Source: Asaia bogorensis
GTDB taxonomy: Bacteria > Pseudomonadota > Alphaproteobacteria > Reyranellales > Reyranellaceae
NCBI GenBank assembly: GCA_945905835.1
Contig: CAMDQJ010000033.1
Location: 1 to 37,844, forward strand
Length of the DNA stretch: 37,844 bases
Reading direction: 5' to 3'
The notes beneath the pieces are model-generated. The model was not told the DNA's origin. It searched no databases and saw only the letters and a list, made by a program, of their open reading frames with translations. Position numbers and translations under genes: made by a program. Below are positions 8,356 to 15,293 of this stretch, piece by piece. Positions within the stretch are counted from its first letter, which is position 1; each line of letters begins with the position of its first letter.

Positions 8356-9666
8356 TTACTTCGCCGAGTAGACCGTGCCCGCCGGGAATGGCAGCACGGC
8401 CTCGCGTTGGGCCTGGCTCTTCGGCCAGACGACGTAGGACTTGTCGTCGACGTACTGGGCGATCACCGGGAAGGCGCGCAGGTTCTGGCCGGCCATCGGC
8501 GAGCCCTCGCCGGCGTACTTCACGCCGAAGCCCAGCATCGTGCCGCCCTCCTTCAGGTCGACGTCGAGCGACGCCTTGCGCAGGGCGTCGGGATCGATGC
8601 CGCCGTACTTCTTGATCGCATTGGGCAGGACCTCGGCGAAGAACAGGTAGGTGTTCGACGCCGCCATGCCGACATGCGCCGAGCGGATCGCACTGGGCTT
8701 GACCTTGTCGTACTCCTCGCCGACCATCTTGATGAACGGCAGAAGCTTCTGGTCGAGCGCCTTCTGGTTGGTTTCCCAGATCGAGATCGGGTCGACGTTG
8801 TAAAAATAGTTGACGTCCTTGCCGAGGCCTTCCTTGAGCTTGGTGTAGACGCCGTAGCCCGCGCCGTGGCCGATCAGGGCGCTGAACTTCAGCCCACCTT
8901 CGCGCGCCTGGCGGTGGAACAGCGTGATGTCGGGGTTGTAGCCGGTGTGGAAGATGACGTCGGGCCGCGCGCGCTTGAGCTTGGTCACCAGCGCCGACAG
9001 ATCCGGCGCGGTCGCGGCGTAGCCTTCCTTAAGCACGATGTTGAAGCCGGCCTTCTTGGCGCCGGCTTCGTTGCCCTTCGACACATCGACGCCGTAGGCG
9101 CCGTCCTCGTGGATGATCGCCACGCGCAGGTCCTTCGGGTCCTTGCCGAACTTGTCCTTGGCATTCTGCTCGATGAAATCCATCGACATCTCGCCGAACT
9201 GCGAGCCCGATGGCTGGGCGCGGAAAACGTACTTAAGATTGCGATTCTCCAGCACCGCCGAGGAAATGCAGGTGGTGATCCACATGAACTTCTTGAGCTG
9301 CTCGACCTTCGCCGCCACCGGCACACACTGCGCCGAGGAATAGAAGCCCAGCACCATGTCGACCTTTTCCTGCTCGATCAGGCGCGTGGCCTCGTTGATC
9401 GCCACATCGGGCTTGCTCTGGGCGTCGGCATAGATCGCCTCGATCTTGAAGCCCTCGACACCACCCAGCTTGATGAAATGGTCGATCGTGATCTTGGCGC
9501 CGAGATATTGCAGATCCGAGCCGCCACCCGCGAGCGGGCCGGTCAGATCGTAGACGACGCCGATCTTGATCTTCTTTTCCTGGGCCTGGGCGGAAACCGC
9601 CATTCCCAGAGCCGCGACCGCGGCGACAAGGCCACCCACGAGGCGGCCAGCTTTACGCAACAACAT
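8356..9666 (-). CDS. Liv-type periplasmic substrate-binding protein
   Basis: This is the first gene of the operon. The 436-residue precursor begins with a signal peptide (positively charged MLLRKAGR, hydrophobic core, probable cleavage after the AQA at residues 26-28). The mature protein opens with KIKIGVVYDLTGPLAGGG, the classical start of type I periplasmic binding proteins (Peripla_BP_6). The ATG at 9666 has an excellent ribosome-binding site, GGGAGGAA. An upstream in-frame ATG at 9750 was rejected because it would place 28 non-signal residues before the signal peptide and start upstream of the mapped promoter. The protein is longer than LivJ/LivK of enterobacteria, so the ligand may be an aromatic or amide compound and not leucine. 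Confidence 0.92.
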   Translation of the reverse strand: MLLRKAGRLVGGLVAAVAALGMAVSAQAQEKKIKIGVVYDLTGPLAGGGSDLQYLGAKITIDHFIKLGGVEGFKIEAIYADAQSKPDVAINEATRLIEQEKVDMVLGFYSSAQCVPVAAKVEQLKKFMWITTCISSAVLENRNLKYVFRAQPSGSQFGEMSMDFIEQNAKDKFGKDPKDLRVAIIHEDGAYGVDVSKGNEAGAKKAGFNIVLKEGYAATAPDLSALVTKLKRARPDVIFHTGYNPDITLFHRQAREGGLKFSALIGHGAGYGVYTKLKEGLGKDVNYFYNVDPISIWETNQKALDQKLLPFIKMVGEEYDKVKPSAIRSAHVGMAASNTYLFFAEVLPNAIKKYGGIDPDALRKASLDVDLKEGGTMLGFGVKYAGEGSPMAGQNLRAFPVIAQYVDDKSYVVWPKSQAQREAVLPFPAGTVYSAK

Positions 9667-9711
9667 GTCGTTCCTCCCTGATATCGCGGTTTCTTGTCTT
9701 TTGTTGTTGGC

Positions 9712-9740
9712 ATCACACGGGCCGCGCAGTCCGATGTCAA
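9712..9740 (-). promoter_or_regulatory. Sigma-70-type promoter of the liv operon
   Basis: On the minus strand a perfect -35 box TTGACA (9735-9740) is followed after exactly 17 bases by TGTGAT (9712-9717), which matches four of six bases of the -10 consensus. Transcription would begin near 9705, giving a leader of roughly 40 bases with the strong ribosome-binding site just before the ATG at 9666. This is read directly from the sequence; activity is inferred. Confidence 0.6.
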
Positions 9741-9755
9741 GCGCCGACACTTGTC

Positions 9756-11708
9756 CTAGCGCCCCTCGCCCGGCGTCAAGATGTCGAACATCATGCCGCC
9801 CGGCTGGTCGAGCAGGCCAAACAGCAGCGCAAACCGCGAGGGATCACCCTCTATCTTGAGCGCGCCCGATGCGAACGCATCCGGCGCCGTCGTCTTGCGC
9901 AGCACGATGGCATCGAGGGTGGCGCGCGTCGTCGTCACCGATGCCTGAGCCGTATCGGACCATTCGCCGAGACGGTGGCTGAGCGTCGAGTGCTTGAGCG
10001 TCAGCACCAAGGTTTCATCGCGGTCGGTGAAACGCCAGTTGAGGACGAAGGCCTGCCCCGCCGCCTTCGCGGGATCGAGCCGGATCTCCAGCGCATCGAA
10101 GAACACGTCGGTACTGAGGCCCGCCACTGTGTCGGCGCTCGCCGTGACCCGCGCCGGCATCTGGAAAACGCCGTGCCTCAATTCTTGCGCCCCGTAAAGG
10201 AACGCGTTGCGCCACGTCGCCGACTCGGCCTGGTAGCCCATCTGCTCCAGCGCATCGGCGCAGACTGCCCGCGCCTCCTTGTTGTCGGGCTCGGCGTAGA
10301 CGACTTCCTTCATCACCTGGGCGACCCAGCGAAACTCACCCTTGGCGAAATCGGCCTTGGCCCGGGCGATCGCCGCCGCGGCACCGCCCATGTACTCGAC
10401 GAGCTTCCGCGCCGTCGGCGCGGGCGGCAGCGGATGGAGATTGCACGGATTGCCGTCGTACCAGCTGAGATACCGCTGATAGACCGCTTTCACGTTGTGG
10501 CTGACGGTGCCGTAATAGCCCCGCACCGACCAACGTTCGGCCAGCCCCGGCGGCAGGTCGATCGCCTCGGCGATCTCTGCCGGCCTCCAACCCTTGTTCA
10601 TGTAGCGCAAGGTCTGGTCGTGGATGTGCTTGTAGAGGTCGCGCTGCGCCTCGAGATAGTCGACGATCACGTCCTTGCCCCAGGTCGGCCAATGATGCTG
10701 GCCGATCAGGATGTCGGTCTGCGGTAGGTACATCCTGATCGCGTCGCCGATATACTTCGCCCACACGCGGGGATCGCGTGCAACGGCGCCGCGCAACGGG
10801 ATGAAGTTGTGCAAAAGCGGACAGGCGTTCTCGGCCATGTTGAGCACGCCCATCTGCGGATAGAACATGTGCATTTCGGCCGGCGCCTCTGTTTCGGGCG
10901 CCAGCTGAAACACGATCTTCACGCCGTCGATCACATGCTCTTCGACCGCGTTCACGATGGACTGCGTCGGCGCGATCAGGCCCGGTGTGCCGCGCGACAC
11001 GCCCTTGCCGAGGCCGGCATCGACCTGGCCTCTCGCGCCTCGCGGCAGCATCGAGCCGAACTGGAACTGGGCGCGCCGCATCATCGGCAGGCCGGCCAGC
11101 ACGTTCTCGCCGGAGATCGCCTCCATGAAGCCGGCTGGCGCGATGACGGCCACCTTGCCCGCCTTCACATCGGCCTCGTCGATCACGCCGCGCACGCCGC
11201 CGTAGTGATCGATATGACTGTGCGTGTAGATGACCGCGACCACCGGCTTCCTCGGCCGGTGCACGCAATAGAGATCGAGTGCGGCGCGCGCGACTTCGGC
11301 CGTCATCAGCGGATCGATCAGGATCAGACCTGTGTCGCCTTCGATCACCGTCAGGTTGGAGATGTCGAAGCCGCGCAGCTGATAGAGTCGGTCGGTGACC
11401 TTGAACAGGCCGTTGGCGAGATTAAGCCGCGAGATGCGCCACAGGCTGGGGTTCACCGTCGAGGGCGCCAACTCACCGTCGATGAAGGCGTATTCACCGA
11501 GGTTCCACAGCACCGAGCCGTTCGCCGTCCGCACCATGCCGTCGGGCACCGGCGCGATCAGGCCGCGCTCGGCCGCCGCGAAGTCGCGCGTGTCGGAGAA
11601 CGGCAGCCCAGCCGCCATCGCCGCATTGGCCGCCTTGGTCGCGGGCTCGGCATCGCGTGCCGCGTCGAGATGCGACGCCGGTACGGGAACGGCGGAGGCT
11701 GTAGCCAT
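9756..11708 (-). CDS. Alkyl sulfatase / SdsA1-like metallo-beta-lactamase-fold hydrolase
   Basis: The 650-residue protein has the metal-binding motif THSHIDHYGG near residues 160-170 (HxHxDH), preceded by the metallo-beta-lactamase core NLTVIEGDTGLILIDPL. The central part contains YNGNPC-like and helical dimerisation segments and the C-terminal part resembles the SCP2-like sterol carrier domain of alkyl sulfatases. Length and layout match SdsA1 of Pseudomonas, which hydrolyses primary alkyl sulfates such as dodecyl sulfate. No obvious Sec signal peptide is seen, whereas SdsA1 is secreted, so location is uncertain. The ATG at 11708 follows a purine-rich GGAAGGAAAAGGAAAA tract; the longer in-frame start at 11741 would overlap the divergent yjbR-like gene. 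The stop lies just upstream of the liv promoter. Confidence 0.88.
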   Translation of the reverse strand: MATASAVPVPASHLDAARDAEPATKAANAAMAAGLPFSDTRDFAAAERGLIAPVPDGMVRTANGSVLWNLGEYAFIDGELAPSTVNPSLWRISRLNLANGLFKVTDRLYQLRGFDISNLTVIEGDTGLILIDPLMTAEVARAALDLYCVHRPRKPVVAVIYTHSHIDHYGGVRGVIDEADVKAGKVAVIAPAGFMEAISGENVLAGLPMMRRAQFQFGSMLPRGARGQVDAGLGKGVSRGTPGLIAPTQSIVNAVEEHVIDGVKIVFQLAPETEAPAEMHMFYPQMGVLNMAENACPLLHNFIPLRGAVARDPRVWAKYIGDAIRMYLPQTDILIGQHHWPTWGKDVIVDYLEAQRDLYKHIHDQTLRYMNKGWRPAEIAEAIDLPPGLAERWSVRGYYGTVSHNVKAVYQRYLSWYDGNPCNLHPLPPAPTARKLVEYMGGAAAAIARAKADFAKGEFRWVAQVMKEVVYAEPDNKEARAVCADALEQMGYQAESATWRNAFLYGAQELRHGVFQMPARVTASADTVAGLSTDVFFDALEIRLDPAKAAGQAFVLNWRFTDRDETLVLTLKHSTLSHRLGEWSDTAQASVTTTRATLDAIVLRKTTAPDAFASGALKIEGDPSRFALLFGLLDQPGGMMFDILTPGEGR

Positions 11709-11725
11709 TTTTCCTTTTCCTTCCC

Positions 11726-12073
11726 ATGTCTCGCACGGCACTCTGCGATTTCGCCATGGCCCCGCGCAAGCTCACCCTGCCCGCGATCCGCCGCGTCGCT
11801 CAATCGCTGCCCGGTATCGAGGAAGGCACGTCCTACGGTACGCCGGCGTGGAAGCATCGCGGCCGGTTGCTGGCGCGCCTGCACCAGGACGGCGAGTCGC
11901 TGGTGCTCAAGATCGGCAACGAGATGCGCGATCACCTGCTGCAGGCCGATCCGCAGACCTTCTTCGTCACCGATCACTATCGCGGCTATCCGATGGTACT
12001 CGCCCATCTCGACCGGCTCAGCACCGCCGATCTCCGCAAATTGCTGGTCCGCGCCGTCAGCCTTCGACCTTGA
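11726..12073 (+). CDS. MmcQ/YjbR family protein
   Basis: The 115-residue protein shows the YjbR/MmcQ fold signature: an N-terminal helix ending in SLPGIEEGTSYGTPAWKHRG, then alternating strands with LHQDGESLVLKI and a late RGYPMVLAHL segment. The family has a double-wing-like, DNA-binding-type fold, but no verified general function. An internal ATG at 11756 (MAPRKL) may be the true start, since the first ten residues look unlike the family. It is divergent from the sulfatase gene with 17 bases between starts and its end overlaps the convergent Bug gene by 17 bases. Confidence 0.72.
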   Translation: MSRTALCDFAMAPRKLTLPAIRRVAQSLPGIEEGTSYGTPAWKHRGRLLARLHQDGESLVLKIGNEMRDHLLQADPQTFFVTDHYRGYPMVLAHLDRLSTADLRKLLVRAVSLRP

Positions 12074-13031
12074 TGTTGTTGTCCTTAACGACCTTGGCCC
12101 AGCGCTCGGTCTCGAACTTGAGCTTCGCGTGGTATTCCTCGGGCGTCGAGCCGGTGGTGACGTAGCCGAGATCGGCGAATTTCTTCTCGACGTCGGGCTG
12201 CTTGATGACTCGGCGGATCAGCCCGTTCAGCTTGTCGAGCGCGGGCCGCGGGACGCCAGCCGGCGCCACGACGCCGAAGAACACCGCGCTCACCATGTCG
12301 GGCATGCGGAGCTCCACCACCGTCGGCACGTCGGGGCAGACCGGCGAGCGCTTCTCGGACGACACGATGATGCCCTTCAGCCTGCCCTGCGCCGCATGGA
12401 CGCCGGCCGGCATGACGACGTCGATGACGATGGGGACATGGGCGCCCATGACGTCGCGCAGCGCGTCGGCCGCGCCCTTGTAGGCGATGTTCTCAAGGTT
12501 GAGCTTGTTGCGCGACCGGAAGAGCTCGGCCCACAGATGCGGCTGGTTGCCCAGGCCGGACGTGGCGTAGCGCACCTTCTGCGGCTGCTTGTTCACCCAG
12601 TCGGCGAACTCCTTGTAGTCCTTGACCGGCAGGTCCTTATTGACCGCGATGAAGTCGGGAATGTCGGCGAGCGTCGTCACCGGCTGGAAATCCTTGAGCG
12701 GATCGTAGGGCTGCTTGAGGCCAAGCGCGGCGTTGGTGGCGAGCGTCGTCGTGCCGAGCAGCAGCGTGTAGCCATCGGGCTTGGACCTAGCGACCAGCTC
12801 CATGCCGATGATGGTGTTGCCGCCGCCGCGGTTCTCGACGATGACCTGCTGGCCGACGAGCGGCGTCAGCTTCTCGGCGAGCAGCCGCGCCGCGGTATCG
12901 GTGGCGCCGCCCGGAATGTAGGGCACGACGATCTTGATCTGCTGGCTCGGCCACGCCTGCGCGCGCACCAACGAGGCGCCCACGATCGTCCAGCCGGCAG
13001 CACCGGCGATCACACTACGTCGTTTGATCAT
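12057..13031 (-). CDS. Bug/TctC-type tripartite tricarboxylate transporter substrate-binding protein
   Basis: The 324-residue precursor begins MIKRRSVIAGAAG, a signal with a twin-arginine-like KRRS motif, and matures to a Bug-type receptor starting AWPSQQIKIVVPYIPGGATD. The GGATD element is the conserved binding loop, and the C-terminal tail has the usual YVTTGSTPEEYHAKLKFE form. Such proteins bind carboxylates (citrate, aromatic or amino acids) in the periplasm. No TctA or TctB permease genes are nearby. It follows the MFS gene by only 25 bases on the same strand and has a good GGGAGGAA ribosome-binding site. It may serve a distant permease, act as a sensor, or support the MFS carrier. Confidence 0.9.
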   Translation of the reverse strand: MIKRRSVIAGAAGWTIVGASLVRAQAWPSQQIKIVVPYIPGGATDTAARLLAEKLTPLVGQQVIVENRGGGNTIIGMELVARSKPDGYTLLLGTTTLATNAALGLKQPYDPLKDFQPVTTLADIPDFIAVNKDLPVKDYKEFADWVNKQPQKVRYATSGLGNQPHLWAELFRSRNKLNLENIAYKGAADALRDVMGAHVPIVIDVVMPAGVHAAQGRLKGIIVSSEKRSPVCPDVPTVVELRMPDMVSAVFFGVVAPAGVPRPALDKLNGLIRRVIKQPDVEKKFADLGYVTTGSTPEEYHAKLKFETERWAKVVKDNNIKVEG

Positions 13032-13056
13032 TGGTTCCTCCCTGGAGGGGAGGAGC

Positions 13057-14244
13057 CTACTCCGCGGGCTTGAGTGCCGTCGAGGCGGCCTCGCGTTCGC
13101 TGGGCAGAAACGAAATGGCGAGCGTGGTCAAGGCGGCGACGCCGGCCAGCACCATCAGGAGCGTCGGGAAGCCCGCCGCCTTGACCGACGGGCCAATCGC
13201 CGCCGTCACCAGCGAGGACACGCCGAAGCCGATCGCCAGCCGCATGCCGGTGACGCGGCTGCGCAGGCGGTCGTCGATGTAGCGCACGATCATCGCGTCG
13301 GTGAACGGGATGGCGCCGAACACGAAGACCATGAACAGCGTGGTGACGACCAGCAGCGCCCAGCCGTCGACGTAGGACGCCAGCACGAACAGCGGGATCT
13401 GGCAGACCAGGATCGGCAGGTAGACGTTCTTCAGCGGGTACTTGTCGATCAGCGCGCCGACCACGAGCTGCATCAGCGAGGCCACGGAGAAGATCACCAG
13501 CAGCGCCATGCTCAGGAGAAACGGATTGGCCGCCAGCTCGGCGATGCGCGCCTTCAGCATCTCGCCGTTGCCGTTGGTCGTGAAGTTGAAGACGATCGAA
13601 CCTGTGACGGCGGCACAGGTCATGATGAAGAAGACCTTGGCCATCACGGCCGGCGGCAGGTCGAGCATCCGGCTCTTGCGCTTGGCCGGCGCCTCCTCTT
13701 CCTTCGGCACCATCACCGCGAAGGCAACGGCGGCCAGCAGGCAGATCACACCCGGCACGATATAGGCCATCTGCCAGCCGTAGCGCGTGGCCAGCAGCAC
13801 CGACACGCTGGAACCGAGCGCGATGCCAAGGTTTCCGACGAGTCCGTTGACGCCGATAATGAAGCCGGGATTCTTGGCGTGCTGCACCAGCATGGGAATA
13901 CCGACGGGATGATAGATCGAGGCGAAGGCGCCCATCAGGGTCATCGCTACGCCGATCTGCCAGGCGTTCTGGCAGAGCGCGATGACCAGGCTCGAGACGC
14001 CCATGCCGGCGAAGAAGATGACCATCATGACGCGGCGGCCCCACTGATCGCCCAACCGGCCCGACACGATCGAGCCCGCGCCGAACATGAAGGAGGCGCC
14101 GAAGGCGTAAGGCGTCAGCTCCTTCCAGTCGGATCCCCAGACACCGGCGATGACGCTCACGGTGTAGAGGAAGATCGCCAGGACCCAATGGTCCATGGCA
14201 TGGCCCAGATTGAGCAGCAGCGCGGTCGGGTTCGAATGCTTCAT
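13057..14244 (-). CDS. Major facilitator superfamily transporter
   Basis: This 395-residue membrane protein has about twelve hydrophobic segments with the MFS loop motif GRLGDQWGRRVMM between helices 2 and 3 and a weaker repeat in the second half. The N-terminal segment HAMDHWVLAIFLYTVSV resembles the carboxylate or nitrate/cyanate-type MFS families, but the substrate cannot be read from sequence. The ribosome-binding site AGGAGA lies just upstream of the ATG and is inside one arm of a perfect inverted repeat (14249-14267). The gene is divergent from the AraC-type regulator, a typical arrangement for a regulated efflux or uptake carrier. Confidence 0.88.
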   Translation of the reverse strand: MKHSNPTALLLNLGHAMDHWVLAIFLYTVSVIAGVWGSDWKELTPYAFGASFMFGAGSIVSGRLGDQWGRRVMMVIFFAGMGVSSLVIALCQNAWQIGVAMTLMGAFASIYHPVGIPMLVQHAKNPGFIIGVNGLVGNLGIALGSSVSVLLATRYGWQMAYIVPGVICLLAAVAFAVMVPKEEEAPAKRKSRMLDLPPAVMAKVFFIMTCAAVTGSIVFNFTTNGNGEMLKARIAELAANPFLLSMALLVIFSVASLMQLVVGALIDKYPLKNVYLPILVCQIPLFVLASYVDGWALLVVTTLFMVFVFGAIPFTDAMIVRYIDDRLRSRVTGMRLAIGFGVSSLVTAAIGPSVKAAGFPTLLMVLAGVAALTTLAISFLPSEREAASTALKPAE

Positions 14245-14248
14245 AAAG

Positions 14249-14267
14249 GTCTCCTACGCAAGGAGAC
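14249..14267. repeat. Inverted repeat over the MFS ribosome-binding site
   Basis: GTCTCCT (14249-14255) and AGGAGAC (14261-14267) are perfect 7-base arms around ACGCA. On the minus strand the left arm is the Shine-Dalgarno sequence of the MFS gene, so in the mRNA it would be paired in a hairpin. It may also be a DNA operator. Confidence 0.6.
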
Positions 14268-14293
14268 TAGGAGTGACGGTGCTGGCTGTCTTG

Positions 14294-14328
14294 CGCTAAA
14301 ATGCCAACTTATGTCGCAAAAACGCCAA
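14294..14328 (+). promoter_or_regulatory. Candidate AraC-type regulator binding site: two direct repeats 21 bases apart
   Basis: CGCTAAAATGCCAA (14294-14307) and CGCAAAAACGCCAA (14315-14328) match at 12 of 14 positions and start exactly 21 bases apart, which is two DNA helical turns. AraC/XylS-family proteins typically bind such direct repeats. The second copy overlaps the first codons of the regulator gene, so autorepression is plausible. Binding is inferred. Confidence 0.45.
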
Positions 14329-15114
14329 TCGCCAAATCGCTCCACAGACCCCGCCGACTACCAGCGCGTGCCGCGCGCCGTGGCGGCCATGCCGAAGGAT
14401 TTCGCCTCGGGCTTCGAGATCCCGCCGCATCGTCATGAGCGGGCGCAGCTCATCTACGCCACTGCCGGCACGATGCGCGTGTCGACCGGCGAGGGCCTGT
14501 GGATGGTGCCGCCGCAGCGCACGCTGTGGATGCCGGCCGGTGTACGCCACAGCATCGTCATGTCGGGCGATGTCAGCATGCGTACGCTTTACCTCCGCGC
14601 CGACGCCGCGGCCGGCATGCCCGAGGCCTGCCGCGTCCTGCCAGTCTCGCCGCTGCTGCGCGAGTTAATCATCCGCGCCACCGAATTGCCACTGCGCTAC
14701 GACGAGGACGGCCCGGCCGGCCATCTCGTCGCGCTGTTGCTGGCTGAATTGCACGGCCTCGGCTCGTTGCCGCTGCAGCTTCCCATGCCGCGAGATCCGC
14801 GGCTGCGCCGTATCTGCGAGACGTTGCTCGCAACCCCCGGCGATCCACGCACGCTGGATGAATGGGCGAGTTCGGCGAATGCCAGCCCGCGCACCCTCGC
14901 GCGCCTGTTCGTGGCGGAAACAGGACTGACGTTCGGTGCATGGCGCCAGCAGGCCCGTGTGCTCGAAGCCATGGGCCGGCTGGGCGGCGGCGAACCGGTG
15001 ACCCAGGTCGCCTTCGATCTCGGCTACGAAAGCGTCAGCGCCTTCAGCGCCATGTTCCGCCGCGCCGCCGGAGCCTCGCCCCGGCAATTCCGCCATCGAC
15101 CCACCCAACCCTAA
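14311..15114 (+). CDS. AraC/XylS-family transcriptional regulator with cupin sensor domain (NimR-like)
   Basis: The 267-residue protein has an N-terminal cupin region (IPPHRHERAQLIYATAG and a later WMVPPQRTLWMPAGVRHSI) and a C-terminal double helix-turn-helix (from about residue 170), ending with the family hallmark QVAFDLGYESVSAFSAMFRRAAGASP split over the second HTH. This layout is that of the NimR/YeaM group, often found divergent to an MFS transporter gene, as here. The metal- or ligand-binding cupin probably senses a small molecule and the protein controls the MFS-Bug pair. The ATG at 14311 has no clear ribosome-binding site. A much longer upstream open frame was rejected because it runs antisense through the MFS gene. 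A hairpin terminator follows the stop. Confidence 0.87.
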   Translation: MSQKRQSPNRSTDPADYQRVPRAVAAMPKDFASGFEIPPHRHERAQLIYATAGTMRVSTGEGLWMVPPQRTLWMPAGVRHSIVMSGDVSMRTLYLRADAAAGMPEACRVLPVSPLLRELIIRATELPLRYDEDGPAGHLVALLLAELHGLGSLPLQLPMPRDPRLRRICETLLATPGDPRTLDEWASSANASPRTLARLFVAETGLTFGAWRQQARVLEAMGRLGGGEPVTQVAFDLGYESVSAFSAMFRRAAGASPRQFRHRPTQP

Positions 15115-15118
15115 GAAT

Positions 15119-15145
15119 CCCCGCAAAGTGTGGGGCTTTTCCTTA
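15119..15145 (+). terminator. Rho-independent terminator after the AraC-type gene
   Basis: CCCCGC (15119-15124) pairs with GTGGGG (15130-15135; one G-U pair) around AAAGT, followed by CTTTTCCTT. It begins five bases after the regulator stop codon. It would separate this gene from the kor operon. Confidence 0.55.
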
Positions 15146-15237
15146 TAATCCAAGCCTTTAGGCTGCAGGCTGCTTGACGCCGGGTCGCCAAATATCCCCA
15201 ATGCGGGTCCCTCTTACGGTAGTATGAACACGCGTTC

Positions 15238-15287
15238 AGAGACCCGCGGTCTCTCGTCTGGTTTGGCTGCCGCTGGGCAGCCTGGAG
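15238..15287 (+). promoter_or_regulatory. Hairpin-rich leader in front of the kor operon
   Basis: Two perfect hairpins stand in series before the TTG start at 15294. AGAGACC/GGTCTCT (15238-15254) closes a three-base loop, and GGCTGCC/GGCAGCC (15265-15282) closes a GCTG tetraloop and ends one base before the Shine-Dalgarno GGAG (15284-15287). The leader from 15146 on contains other possible pairings (AAGCC-TTTA-GGCT region). A perfect TATAAT at 15144-15149 lies upstream but without a good -35 box. Control of translation or attenuation is inferred. Confidence 0.45.
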
Positions 15288-15293
15288 TTCCTT

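Noticed and set aside
12934..15114. A 726-codon open frame on the plus strand ending with the AraC-type gene
   Set aside because: Its first 460 codons run antisense to the MFS gene and show the low-complexity, His/Arg/Gln-rich composition of a high-GC shadow frame. Only the part from 14311 has family sequence.
15144..15149. Perfect TATAAT as the -10 box of the kor promoter
   Set aside because: No acceptable -35 box is present at 16-18 bases upstream, and it falls at the end of the T-rich terminator tail. A nearby TTGACG (15174-15179) also lacks a partner. The true promoter stays open.
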